The notes below the pieces were generated by a model, which saw nothing but the letters and a program-made list of their open reading frames with translations, ran no database searches and was not told where the DNA came from. From Deltaproteobacteria bacterium (GTDB lineage: Bacteria > Desulfobacterota > Desulfobacteria > Desulfobacterales > Desulfatibacillaceae), in NCBI GenBank assembly GCA_016235345.1, contig JACRLG010000028.1, forward strand, positions 272,809 through 336,808: 64,000 nucleotides of DNA, written 5' to 3'. Positions 42,190 through 50,120 of this stretch are shown here, in pieces (within the stretch, counting starts at the first letter, position 1; the number at the start of each line of letters is the position of its first letter). The position numbers and the translations under genes were made by a program.

Positions 42190-42495
42190 ATGAAAGCAAT
42201 ACGTTACATCAACGGCGCCAGCACCGTCGCCTTGAACCAAGACGCCTGCGTGGGCTGCGGGGCCTGCACCGAGGTCTGCCCCCACGGGGTTTTCGCCTTG
42301 GCGGAAAAAAAGGCCGTGTTCGCCGACCGTGACGCCTGCATCGAGTGCGGGGCCTGCGCAAGAAACTGCCCCACCGAAGCCATAAGCGTAACTCCGGGGG
42401 TGGGCTGCGCAGCCTACATAATTAGCGGATGGATCAAGGGGCCGGAAAACGCCTCGTGCGGATGTTCGGGCTCATCCGGCGGGTGCTGCTGCTGA
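42190..42495 (+). CDS. hgcB: Mercury methylation ferredoxin HgcB
   Basis: A 101-residue protein with two 4Fe-4S motifs: CVGCGACTEVCP (Cys20, 23, 26, 30) and CIECGACARNCP (Cys50, 53, 56, 60), the latter carrying the C-x-ECGAC pattern typical of HgcB. A further conserved cysteine lies at 73 (VGCAAY), and the tail ends in a cysteine cluster (90, 92, 99-101) thought to handle mercury. It donates electrons to HgcA to regenerate Co(I). GAGGGAG precedes the ATG. It is the last gene of the operon and convergent with the GDT1-type gene. Confidence 0.95.
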   Translation: MKAIRYINGASTVALNQDACVGCGACTEVCPHGVFALAEKKAVFADRDACIECGACARNCPTEAISVTPGVGCAAYIISGWIKGPENASCGCSGSSGGCCC

Positions 42496-42508
42496 CAGCC
42501 GGTGATCG

Positions 42509-42781
42509 TCACAACTTGTCGAAATAGATAAGAATTCCTATCACGATAAAGCCGACCGCCGCGATTTTTTTGATGAGAGCAGGTTCGACGTGCTGGGACA
42601 GGAACGAGGCGAAAAGAACCCCCACGGCGCTCACCGCCACCAGGGCCAGGGACGCGCCCAGAAAGACGGTCCAGGGCTTTCCCGTCTTGGACGCCATGAG
42701 GATGCAGGCAAGCTGGGTCTTGTCGCCCATCTCGGCGATAAAGAGAGTGGCGAAGGTGGTGGCGAAAATCTTCCAGTCCAT
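42509..42781 (-). CDS. Half-size GDT1/TMEM165 (UPF0016) cation transporter
   Basis: A 90-residue membrane protein with three helices and the family signature EMGDKTQL (about residues 17-24). Full-length family members carry two such repeats and move Mn2+ or Ca2+ against protons; single-repeat bacterial forms are expected to work as dimers. No second half is encoded next to it. AGGAGAAGC precedes the ATG. It is convergent with hgcB, ending 14 bp from it; any link to mercury handling is speculative. Confidence 0.8.
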   Translation of the reverse strand: MDWKIFATTFATLFIAEMGDKTQLACILMASKTGKPWTVFLGASLALVAVSAVGVLFASFLSQHVEPALIKKIAAVGFIVIGILIYFDKL

Positions 42782-42795
42782 TGCTTCTCCTGTAC

Positions 42796-42915
42796 GCCCG
42801 CCTAAAAACGCGAACTGCTGTGTCAGGCATCGCAGAAAAGTCGGTCACGTACAAAAGAGTACGCTCCCTCCTTTTCTGCTCGCCTTCCTTGCATTTCATC
42901 GTTTTTATTCGGGCT
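42796..42915 (+). repeat. Family B palindromic repeat, copy 9
   Basis: Boxes CGCGAACTGCTGTGTCAG and CCTTCCTTGCATTTCATCG; central hairpin GTACAAAAGAGTAC; outer arms GCCCGCCTAAAAACG and CGTTTTTATTCGGGC. It lies between the alr stop (42948) and the start of the GDT1-type gene. Confidence 0.85.
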
Positions 42916-42947
42916 GCATCGCGCGTGTTGTAACAAGCTGACAAGCG

Positions 42948-44054
42948 CTATTGGTCCTTATAAATTCTGGGCACGCGTTTTCCCACTCCGCAGGTGAGTT
43001 CGTACGTGATGGTTCCTATGGTCTGGCTGACTTCCAGCAGGCTAATCGAGCCCTGGTCCGAATCTCCCCACAAAAGGGCAGTATCGCCCACTTTCGCGTC
43101 AAGCCCCGTCACGTCCGCCATTATCTGGTCCATGGTGACCCTGCCCACTATGGGACATTTTTGTCCCCTTATGAGAACATGGCAGCGGTTGCCCATGCGC
43201 CGGTCTACTCCGTCGGCGTAACCAGCCGCAATTACGGCTATTTTTGAAGGACGTGGCGTGACCCAGGTTGAGCCGTAGCTGACCGGCGTGTTTGCTGGCA
43301 GATTGCGCACGTGGGCCACGGCGGCTTTTAGGCTCATCACCTGATGCGCCGGAAGGGTGCGGGCGACTTCCCCTGACGGATAATGGCCGTAGAGGAAGAT
43401 GCCGGTGCGAACCGCCGAAAACCGGGCTTCCGGCAGGGCCAGCACGCCGCCGGAGTTCGACATGTGAATCATGGGGTGGCGGATTCCCGCGCCAGACGCT
43501 TCGGAGACAGCCGCCCGGAAGCGTTCCATCTGAATCCGGGCAAAGGTGAGGTCGGCCTCGTCCGCGCTTGCGAAATGGGAGTAAAGCCCCTCGATTTCCA
43601 ACGCACGCGAACCCGCCAGCCTTCTGAAGAAATCCGGCCCGTTTTCGCTCAAAAGCCCCACCCGGCCCATGCCGGTGTCGATCTTGGCGTGGACCTTTAC
43701 GGGCGAGCCGCAGCCCTCCCGCTCTATCCACTCGATATCTTCCGCCCCGAAAACCGTGACCCGGAAACCGTTTTTCGCAGCCTCTTTAATCTGGCCCGGA
43801 AAGAGCCTGCCGAAGATCAGGACGGGAGCGTCAATACCGGCTTCCCGAAGTTCCTGCGCTTCGGCGAGCCTTGCCACGGCGAAAAAATCGAAGCCGTGCT
43901 TTATCAGATGCCCGGTTACGGCCACGGCCCCGTGTCCGTAGGCGTCGGCCTTCACCACGCAGATCACCCGCGACGGTGCCACAAGGTCCCGCACCGCCAC
44001 TGCGTTTTTGGCGAGGTTGTCGAGATTGATTTCAGCTATGGTGGATGCCTGCAT
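42948..44054 (-). CDS. alr: Alanine racemase
   Basis: A 368-residue PLP enzyme making D-alanine for peptidoglycan. The PLP lysine lies in VVKADAYGHGAVAV (about residues 34-47); the second catalytic base region is YGSTWVTPRPSKIAVIAAGYADG, with RVTMDQIMADVT close to the C-terminus. Length is normal. The start ATG has only a weak ribosome site. It is divergent from folD across a 435-bp gap. Confidence 0.93.
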   Translation of the reverse strand: MQASTIAEINLDNLAKNAVAVRDLVAPSRVICVVKADAYGHGAVAVTGHLIKHGFDFFAVARLAEAQELREAGIDAPVLIFGRLFPGQIKEAAKNGFRVTVFGAEDIEWIEREGCGSPVKVHAKIDTGMGRVGLLSENGPDFFRRLAGSRALEIEGLYSHFASADEADLTFARIQMERFRAAVSEASGAGIRHPMIHMSNSGGVLALPEARFSAVRTGIFLYGHYPSGEVARTLPAHQVMSLKAAVAHVRNLPANTPVSYGSTWVTPRPSKIAVIAAGYADGVDRRMGNRCHVLIRGQKCPIVGRVTMDQIMADVTGLDAKVGDTALLWGDSDQGSISLLEVSQTIGTITYELTCGVGKRVPRIYKDQ

Positions 44055-44489
44055 TTTCCGCCGCTTTCGGGTTTTCGCGTTACGGGAGCCGATGATTGCC
44101 GCTTATTGCGCCATTGTGCGGATTTATCACACAAGAGCGTTTTTTCCAACGGCCGATTTCCCGCGCCCGTCAAAATGCCTTGACGGGGCGGGCGATCTGT
44201 TCCATAAATAACCGTTTTTTTGCGGCGGGGATGACCGCCGCCAATTGTCCGAAAAGGCCGGGACGCGTTTTCCGGCCTTTAGGGGCTGTTTCCAAAAAAA
44301 CTTTTGCATTCGGTTGCGCCTTCATCCCCTCCGACTGTGTTGCGCTCCTTGCGGAATACGTTAAGTATTCCTCAGTCGCGCGCCTTATCGGCGGGGCGAA
44401 ATCGCAACCTCGGTGCCACAAATTTTTTTTGGAAACAACCCCTACCATATCCGCAAAAATTTGCGGAAAAACACGAAAGGAAACGCCAC
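44055..44489. other. Gene-free alr-folD divergent interval
   Basis: No gene seen. The right half is a long imperfect palindrome (44281-44443). A plus-strand frame running into folD passes through it without protein-like composition, so folD is taken to start at 44490. Confidence 0.6.
44281..44443. repeat. Long palindromic element (family D, single copy)
   Basis: Outer arms AGGGGCTGTTTCCAAAAAAA and TTTTTTTTGGAAACAACCCC. Further inside, TTCGGTTGCGCC and GGCGAAATCGCAACC partly pair. At the centre is GGAATAC-gttaa-GTATTCC (44353-44371). The plan (long arms, conserved-looking inner boxes, central 5-nt-loop hairpin) mirrors family B, but the sequence is different. It lies in the folD leader. Confidence 0.7.
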
Positions 44490-45401
44490 ATGTCCGCAAA
44501 GCTCATCAAGGGAAGCGAAATCCGCGAGGAAATCCTGGCCGAAATCAAGCAGGAAGTTGAAGCGATCAAGGCAAAGTACGGCAAGGTTCCGGGGCTCGTC
44601 ACCATACTCGTTGGCGAAAACCCGGCCTCCATCTCCTACGTCACGCTTAAAATCCAGACCGCCCATCGGCTTGGTTTCCACGAAATCCAGGACACCCAGC
44701 CGGTCGATCTTTCGGAAGAAGCCCTGTTGGCCCTTATCGACAAGTACAACAAGGATGACAATATCAACGGCATCCTGGTCCAGCTTCCGCTTCCCAAGCA
44801 CATAAACGAGAAGAAGGTGCTGACGGCCATCGATCCCGACAAGGACGTGGACGGCTTCCACCCGGTCAACGTGGGCCGCCTCATGATCGGCGGAAGCGAA
44901 GTGAAGTTCCCCCCCTGCACGCCTGCCGGCATCCAGGAACTCATCGTGCGCTCAGGAGCCGAAACCAAGGGCGCTGAAGTTGTCGTCGTGGGCCGCTCCA
45001 ACATCGTCGGGAAACCCATCGCGGTCATGATGATGCAAAAGGGCAAGGGCGCGAACTCCACCGTAACGGTTGTCCATACCGGCACCAAAGACCTCGCCGG
45101 CCACTGCCTCCGCGCCGACATCCTCATCGTGGCGGCGGGCGTACCCGGCCTTGTGAAGCCCGAATGGATCAAGCCCGGCGCATGTGTCATCGACGTGGGC
45201 GTCAACCGCGTGGGCGAAAAAATCTCCGAGAAGACCGGCAAGGCCGTGCCCATACTTCGCGGCGACGTGGATTTCGAAGCGGCCAAGGAAATCGCCGGTT
45301 CCATCACCCCCGTGCCCGGCGGCGTGGGCCCCATGACCATCACCATGCTCATGGCCAATACTCTCAAATCCCTCAAATTCAAATTGGGGCTGCCGGTTTA
45401 G
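44490..45401 (+). CDS. folD: Methylenetetrahydrofolate dehydrogenase/cyclohydrolase
   Basis: A 303-residue bifunctional enzyme of one-carbon metabolism. It has the catalytic region YVTLKIQTAHRLG with the conserved Tyr and Lys, QLPLPKHIN, the P-D-KDVDGFHPVNVG motif, the NADP loop VVVGRSNIVGKPIAVMM and PVPGGVGPMTI at the C-terminus. In anaerobes it commonly serves the Wood-Ljungdahl methyl branch, which also supplies methyl groups to corrinoid proteins. The ATG follows GAAAGGAAACGCC. A long palindrome occupies its leader. Confidence 0.95.
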   Translation: MSAKLIKGSEIREEILAEIKQEVEAIKAKYGKVPGLVTILVGENPASISYVTLKIQTAHRLGFHEIQDTQPVDLSEEALLALIDKYNKDDNINGILVQLPLPKHINEKKVLTAIDPDKDVDGFHPVNVGRLMIGGSEVKFPPCTPAGIQELIVRSGAETKGAEVVVVGRSNIVGKPIAVMMMQKGKGANSTVTVVHTGTKDLAGHCLRADILIVAAGVPGLVKPEWIKPGACVIDVGVNRVGEKISEKTGKAVPILRGDVDFEAAKEIAGSITPVPGGVGPMTITMLMANTLKSLKFKLGLPV

Positions 45402-45402
45402 G

Positions 45403-45523
45403 CGGCTGTCCACAAGCGCGATCCGCTGTGTCAGGCGGGTTCGGTCGGGTCGTCATGTACGAAAAGTACTATTCCTCCCCGCCCGAATCCGCCTTCCTTG
45501 CGGCTCATCGCTTGTGACCGGCC
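45403..45523 (+). repeat. Family B palindromic repeat, copy 10
   Basis: Starts 2 bp after the folD stop. Boxes CGCGATCCGCTGTGTCAG and CTTCCTTGCGGCTCATCG; central hairpin GTACGAAAAGTAC. The outer arms are GGCTGTCCACAAGCG and CGCTTGTGACCGGCC, another variant arm pair that stays complementary. Confidence 0.85.
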
Positions 45524-45612
45524 TTGAGGAGCGATAAGAAAATTCAACGGAGGGGGTTCGGTTTTCATGCCGGAACCCCTCTCGTTACTTGAAGCGAGGT
45601 TCAAAAATCGAA

Positions 45613-45987
45613 ATGGAACTCAAATTCGACAAGATGGGCGGGCTGATTCCGGCCATAGCCCAGGACGCGGAGACCGGCGAGGTTCTGATGCTGGCCTTCA
45701 TGAACCGCGAGGCTTGGGAAAAGACCCTGGAAACGGGAATCGCCACCTACTGGAGCCGCAGCAGGAACAAGCTGTGGATAAAGGGCGAAACCAGCGGCAA
45801 CGTGCAGATAGTAAAAGAAATCCGCATTGACTGCGACGACGATACCGTGCTTATGAAGGTGATCCAAAAGGGCGGGGCCGCCTGCCACACCGGGCACAAG
45901 TCCTGTTTCCATAAAAAAATTGAAAACGGAAAAGTTGTAATAGTGGGCGAACCGGTTTTTGACCCGAAGAAAGTGTACGGAAAATGA
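45613..45987 (+). CDS. hisI: Phosphoribosyl-AMP cyclohydrolase
   Basis: A 124-residue stand-alone HisI domain catalysing the third step of histidine synthesis. Signatures: [35 protein letters not shown], and the metal-binding CDDDTVL and [13 protein letters not shown]. The ATG at 45613 begins the usual N-terminus ([15 protein letters not shown]); the ribosome site is weak. It overlaps hisG by 4 nt (ATGA). Confidence 0.93.
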   Translation: MELKFDKMGGLIPAIAQDAETGEVLMLAFMNREAWEKTLETGIATYWSRSRNKLWIKGETSGNVQIVKEIRIDCDDDTVLMKVIQKGGAACHTGHKSCFHKKIENGKVVIVGEPVFDPKKVYGK

Positions 45988-46898
45988 ACAAGTTAAAGCT
46001 CGGCATCCCCAAGGGAAGCCTTCAGGACGCCACCCTGGCCCTTTTCAAGCGGGCGGGCTGGCGCATAAGCGTCGGAAACCGCAGCTATTTCCCGGAAATT
46101 GACGACGCGGACATAGACTGCGCCATCTGCCGGGCCCAGGAAATGAGCCGCTACGTGGAAAACGGAGTCCTTGACGCGGGCCTCACCGGCAAGGACTGGA
46201 TCGCCGAAAACGAGAGCGACATCCACGTGGTTTGCGACCTTGTTTACAGCAAGGTCAGCTCAAGGCCCGCCCGATGGGTTCTGGCGGTTGCCCACGACTC
46301 GCCGGTGAAAACCCCCGAAGACCTTGCCGGGAAAAAAATCGCCACCGAGCTCATGGGCTTCACGAAGCGCTGGTTCGCCGAGCAGAACATACCGGTTGAC
46401 GTGGAGTTCTCCTGGGGGGCCACCGAGGCCAAGGTGGTCTCGGGCCTTGCCGACGCCATAGTTGAAGTCACCGAGACCGAGAGCACCATCCGGGCGCATT
46501 CCCTTCGGGTCATAAAGGAGCTGATGCAGACCAACACCCGCCTCATCGCCAATCACAAGGCCTGGGCGGACCCGGTTAAACGCAAGAAACTGGAGCAGAT
46601 AGCCACGCTCCTTTCGGGGGCGCTCCGGGCCGAGAAGCTCGTGGGCCTTAAAATGAACGTTTTGGGCAAAGATCTGAAAACCGTGGTGGATTTACTCCCA
46701 AGCCTCAAAGCGCCGACGGTGTCGAGGCTCTGGACGCCCGAGGGGATCTTCTCCACCGCCCAGGAAGTGGACGAACCGGAACGCTGGTTTTCCGTGGAAA
46801 CCGTGGTGGACATCCACGTCGTACGCGACCTTGTTCCGAAGCTTCTCGAAAACGGCGCTGAAGGCATTATCGAGTATTCGCTTAATAAAGTGATTTAG
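45984..46898 (+). CDS. hisG: ATP phosphoribosyltransferase (long form)
   Basis: First enzyme of histidine synthesis, 304 residues. The catalytic half carries [40 protein letters not shown]. The C-terminal roughly 80 residues ([13 protein letters not shown] onward, to [19 protein letters not shown]) form the regulatory ACT-like domain of long-form HisG, which senses histidine and needs no HisZ. It is translationally coupled to hisI; no other his genes are nearby. Confidence 0.94.
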   Translation: MNKLKLGIPKGSLQDATLALFKRAGWRISVGNRSYFPEIDDADIDCAICRAQEMSRYVENGVLDAGLTGKDWIAENESDIHVVCDLVYSKVSSRPARWVLAVAHDSPVKTPEDLAGKKIATELMGFTKRWFAEQNIPVDVEFSWGATEAKVVSGLADAIVEVTETESTIRAHSLRVIKELMQTNTRLIANHKAWADPVKRKKLEQIATLLSGALRAEKLVGLKMNVLGKDLKTVVDLLPSLKAPTVSRLWTPEGIFSTAQEVDEPERWFSVETVVDIHVVRDLVPKLLENGAEGIIEYSLNKVI

Positions 46899-46913
46899 TG
46901 CGGGCCGGGATTT

Positions 46914-46981
46914 TCCTGGGAGCGCGGGCGTCCCGCCCGCTCTTGCCGCCCAATGCGGGCGGGACGCCCGCGCTCCCAGGA
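46914..46981. repeat. Family E GC-rich perfect inverted repeat
   Basis: Arms of about 27 bp (TCCTGGGAGCGCGGGCG and onward to GCCCGC) are perfectly inverted around a short spacer (TCTTGCCGCCCAAT). It lies just after hisG, where it could end transcription or act as a REP-like element. Other copies: 51249-51314 (complete) and 58580-58605 (right arm only). Confidence 0.85.
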
Positions 46982-47065
46982 GACAAGGCCCCTCGCCGCT
47001 TTGGTTAATTCGAAAGACAGGTTCAAAGAATCAAAAGCTGTGTGTTAGCGGGAAGGATAAAAATC

Positions 47066-48217
47066 ATGGATAAGGCGCTGGTCTCCAAAAGGGTTTCCGA
47101 TATAACCCCCTTCATAGTCATGGAGGTCCTTGAACGGGCCAAGGCCATGGAGCGCGAGGGCGTTCACGTTATCCACCTTGAGGTGGGCGAGCCCGACTTC
47201 GACACCCCGGAAGTGATCGTTGAGGCGGGAATCAGGGCCTTGAAGGACGGCCACACCCACTACACCCACAGCCTTGGGATGATCGAGCTTCGGGAGGCCA
47301 TCTGCGATCACTATAAGAAGACCTACGGCGTAACCGTGAGCCCCGACCGGGTGGTGGTGACCTGCGGGTCGTCCCCGGCCATCTTCATGGCCTTCGCGGC
47401 CCTTCTTTCCCCGGGCGACGAGGTGATTATCTCCGACCCCCACTATGCCTGCTACCCCAACTTCATCCGGTTCGCGGGCGGCGTGCCGGTTAGGGTTCCG
47501 GTATCCGAGGACGACGCCTTCCAGCTTACGCCCTCCGCAATCGCGGAAAAGATAACGGACAGGACAAAGGTCATCTTCATAAACAGCCCCTCGAACCCCA
47601 CGGGCACCCTTCTCTCAGCCGAAAGAATGAAGGAAATCGCGGGACTTGGGCCCATGGTGGTGTCGGATGAAATTTACCACGGCCTGGTGTACGAGGGAAA
47701 GGAACACTCCATCCTGGAGTTCACGGACAACGCCTTCGTTTTAAACGGTTTTTCCAAGGCCTACGCCATGACCGGCTGGCGGCTGGGCTACCTCATCGCG
47801 CCTGCGCCTTTCATAAGGCCCCTTCAGAAGCTCCATCAGAATTTTTTCATCTCCGCCAACGCCATGGCCCAGGTGGCGGGAATCACGGCGCTGAAACAGG
47901 CTGATGACGACGTTATGCGCATGAGGGCCATCTACGACGAGCGCCGCAGGTTTATGATCCGCCGCCTGCGTGAGATTGGCTTTTCCATCGCCTGCGAGCC
48001 CACCGGCGCTTTTTACGTTTTCGCCAACGCGAAGATGTTCGGGGCCGACTCCTACCGGCTCGCCTTCGACATACTGGAAAACGCCCACGTGGGAGTGACC
48101 CCCGGCATCGACTTCGGCCCGGGCGGCGAGGGCTTTCTGCGCTTCAGTTACGCCAACAGCCTGGACAACATAGCGGAGGGGCTTTTGCGGCTGGAGAAGT
48201 ATCTGAAGGCGGGTTGA
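47066..48217 (+). CDS. Class I/II aminotransferase (PLP-dependent)
   Basis: A 383-residue fold-type I aminotransferase. It has HLEVGEPDFDTPE at the front, TCGSSPAIFMAF, a YACYPNF segment, NSPSNPTG, VSDEIYHGLVYEG and the PLP-lysine motif NGFSKAYAMTGWRLGY, with a C-terminal FLRFSYANS arginine. It belongs to the aspartate/aromatic aminotransferase group; the amino acid cannot be fixed. The ATG at 47066 has AAGGA upstream and replaces a GTG eight codons earlier. The TGA stop lies inside the -35 box of the following brnTA promoter. Confidence 0.92.
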   Translation: MDKALVSKRVSDITPFIVMEVLERAKAMEREGVHVIHLEVGEPDFDTPEVIVEAGIRALKDGHTHYTHSLGMIELREAICDHYKKTYGVTVSPDRVVVTCGSSPAIFMAFAALLSPGDEVIISDPHYACYPNFIRFAGGVPVRVPVSEDDAFQLTPSAIAEKITDRTKVIFINSPSNPTGTLLSAERMKEIAGLGPMVVSDEIYHGLVYEGKEHSILEFTDNAFVLNGFSKAYAMTGWRLGYLIAPAPFIRPLQKLHQNFFISANAMAQVAGITALKQADDDVMRMRAIYDERRRFMIRRLREIGFSIACEPTGAFYVFANAKMFGADSYRLAFDILENAHVGVTPGIDFGPGGEGFLRFSYANSLDNIAEGLLRLEKYLKAG

Positions 48218-48242
48218 CAGGCCGCTTTGTGTGTATTATTTT
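48214..48242 (+). promoter_or_regulatory. Promoter of the brnTA pair
   Basis: TTGACA (48214-48219), a 17-bp spacer and TATTTT (48237-48242). The -35 box overlaps the stop codon of the aminotransferase gene. The predicted start near 48249 lies 3 bp before the tandem repeats. Confidence 0.55.
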
Positions 48243-48251
48243 TAGTCAATT

Positions 48252-48300
48252 CGATTTACCTATATACTATACGATTTACCTATATACTATACGATTTGCC
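48252..48300 (+). repeat. Tandem 20-bp direct repeats, probable toxin-antitoxin operator
   Basis: Two perfect copies of CGATTTACCTATATACTATA (48252-48271 and 48272-48291) and a partial third (CGATTTGCC). They lie immediately downstream of the predicted brnTA start, in an AT-rich stretch, where BrnA, a DNA-binding antitoxin, would be expected to repress. Confidence 0.75.
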
Positions 48301-48380
48301 TTTGGTAAGGAAATTGGGATGATACGCAATTTTTACGAGGCAGCCAATTCAAAAAGCTGCTTCAATGCAAGGAGATGGAC

Positions 48381-48671
48381 ATGTTCGAGTGGAACGAGGA
48401 TAAGGCCAGGACCAACCTGAAAAAGCATGGAGTCAGCTTTCAGGAAGCTTTGGAAATTTTTGATGATGAGCTTTCCGTTACTTTTTCAGACCCGATGCAT
48501 TCGGATGATGAAGACCGTTTCATAATTATCGGGTTGAGTTTTGGGGGCCGCCTGTTAATGGTGTCCCATGCGCATAGAGAAGAAAAAATTCGCATAATCA
48601 GCGCAAGAGAACCAACTAAAAAAGAACGCAGGGATTATGAAAACGACAGAAAAAAAAGACGAAGAAGATGA
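48381..48671 (+). CDS. brnT: BrnT-family toxin
   Basis: A 96-residue RelE-fold ribonuclease toxin. The family opening FEWNEDKARTNLKKHGVSF and the later HREEKIRIISAREPTKKERRDYE are clear. The ATG at 48381 has AGGAG 7 nt upstream; an ATG two codons earlier sits directly on that site. It overlaps the antitoxin gene by 35 nt. It is flanked by chromosomal housekeeping genes, as is usual for mobile toxin-antitoxin pairs. Confidence 0.93.
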   Translation: MFEWNEDKARTNLKKHGVSFQEALEIFDDELSVTFSDPMHSDDEDRFIIIGLSFGGRLLMVSHAHREEKIRIISAREPTKKERRDYENDRKKRRRR

Positions 48672-48951
48672 ACTTCTTCCTGAGTATGACTTGAAACCGC
48701 TCCTTAAAAACGGGATTCAAGGCAAGTATGTGGAATTTTACCGCAAGGCCTACGGCACGGTGCGTCTGGACCCCGACGTGGCCCAGGCCTTTCCGACGGA
48801 CGAGGATGTCAACAAGGCCCTGAGGATGCTCATCCACTGGGTCGAGATTGAGAAAAGAATTCGTCCGACCGCCGCCAGGCGCTCTCAAAAACGCGAGTCC
48901 CGCCAAACAAAGCTCATGGCGGGAGTGAGGAAAAGGCTGAAGCCAGCATAG
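48637..48951 (+). CDS. brnA: BrnA-family antitoxin
   Basis: A 104-residue antitoxin with LPEYDLKPLLKNGIQGKY, VRLDPDVAQAFPTDEDVNKALRML, a ribbon-helix-helix segment that binds DNA and BrnT. The N-terminal part is Lys/Glu/Asp-rich. The C-terminal basic tail (RRSQKRESRQTKLMAGVRKRLK) is longer than in many BrnA proteins. It lies downstream of and overlaps the toxin gene, the usual order for this family. Confidence 0.88.
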   Translation: MKTTEKKDEEDELLPEYDLKPLLKNGIQGKYVEFYRKAYGTVRLDPDVAQAFPTDEDVNKALRMLIHWVEIEKRIRPTAARRSQKRESRQTKLMAGVRKRLKPA

Positions 48952-49036
48952 GAAGATGTTTTCCCTCCGCTTCTTTCAGGGTTCCCCGTAACAATCCCCA
49001 CATCCTTTTAATGCTCGAAAGGAATCTGAAGGCCGG

Positions 49037-49066
49037 TTGACCCGAAGCGCACGGGCGGTGTACAAT
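49037..49066 (+). promoter_or_regulatory. Promoter predicting a leaderless transcript
   Basis: TTGACC (49037-49042), an 18-bp spacer and TACAAT (49061-49066, 5 of 6 consensus). Counting from the -10, transcription would start at about 49073, which is the A of the gene's ATG, so no Shine-Dalgarno would be transcribed. Confidence 0.5.
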
Positions 49067-49072
49067 TGCCTC

Positions 49073-50071
49073 ATGAAGATCGTACTCCTGTTACTCACCA
49101 TGATGGCCGTCATTTTCATCGGGCTCTTTACGCTGGAACCCGTCTCCCCGTCCGCAGACGCCCAGGCTGAAATGGTCGCAAAGCAGGCGTATCAGACCGC
49201 CCAGGCCTATTTTATGGAATGCGGGGGAACCAGGCTGGACAGGATGGCCCTCGTTACCCTTGGGCTCAATGCGCCTTCCGACATAAGCCTTGAAATCGAA
49301 AACGGCAGTCCTGACGGCTTAAGACTAAATGTGCATCACACCCACGGCGGGTTCATCCACAAGGTTGACGCCCAGGGCAACATCCGGTCAGTGCCTCGCG
49401 GAAGGCTGGCCCGCCTGATTGCCCGCTTCACGTATCCCGAAGAATCCGAGCCCCCCAAACTGTACGGGCCTTTCCCGTCTACCCGCTATCCCGACCCGGG
49501 CTCCGCAGCCCGTCTGGCGGCCCGCAACGCTTACAGCGCGGCGGAGTATTTTTTCTACTCCAACCCGGACAGGACATTGACCAGGGACGACCTTGGGGCC
49601 TGGTGCGGCAGACGGGATGACGGAGTCACCGTGGATATCCTGGACGGAAGAAGGCAAACCCTGCGGATACGGGCAAGGCATCCGGGAAGCGGCGCAGTCT
49701 GGGAGGTGAACTCGGACGGGCGGATAACCTCTCCGGCCCAGAAGGCCGAAGCATCGCTCGTGACGCCAAGCCGACCGTTTACGCCGTCAAGAATCGCCAC
49801 GCCGGAGGCCGCCGACCAGGAGGCCCGCGAAACCGCCGCAAAGGTTTTTTCCCTTTCCAGGTCCTACCTTTCCGAATACAGGCCCGCCGCCGGGCTCAAG
49901 CTGGACGCCCTGAAACGGGCCTACCCCGCATATTCCATTCCTCCCGACGTCACGGTGGAGGTTTTGGACAGGCGGGAGGAGACCTTGAGGCTCAGGGTAA
50001 GCCACAGGCTGGGAAGCAAGGTCTTCGAGGTGGACCCCACCGGCCAGATCACGGCCCGGCCTCTTTCATAA
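49073..50071 (+). CDS. Exported or anchored protein with three tandem repeats, function unknown
   Basis: A 332-residue protein with a single N-terminal hydrophobic segment (residues 3-22), then three related repeats at about 33-104, 147-218 and 250-326. Each repeat has a helix rich in Ala/Tyr (QAYQTAQAYF, NAYSAAEYFF, AAKVFSLSRSYL), a D-L or D-A-L position, a strand pair ending L-R-(I/L)-(R/N) and a V-(D/N)-x-x-G-x-I end. The plan (N-terminal helix plus beta hairpins) recalls pilin-like or pseudopilin folds, but I do not recognise the family. The start coincides with the predicted transcription start. Confidence 0.7.
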   Translation: MKIVLLLLTMMAVIFIGLFTLEPVSPSADAQAEMVAKQAYQTAQAYFMECGGTRLDRMALVTLGLNAPSDISLEIENGSPDGLRLNVHHTHGGFIHKVDAQGNIRSVPRGRLARLIARFTYPEESEPPKLYGPFPSTRYPDPGSAARLAARNAYSAAEYFFYSNPDRTLTRDDLGAWCGRRDDGVTVDILDGRRQTLRIRARHPGSGAVWEVNSDGRITSPAQKAEASLVTPSRPFTPSRIATPEAADQEARETAAKVFSLSRSYLSEYRPAAGLKLDALKRAYPAYSIPPDVTVEVLDRREETLRLRVSHRLGSKVFEVDPTGQITARPLS

Positions 50072-50120
50072 AGATATTTTCGGTCCCGTTCACGGGCTGT
50101 TTGCCGCGCATAGTCAATTT

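Noticed and set aside
48252-48300. CRISPR-like tandem repeat
   Set aside because: The units are directly adjacent with no spacers, only two full copies, and lie at the brnTA promoter, so an operator is the better reading.
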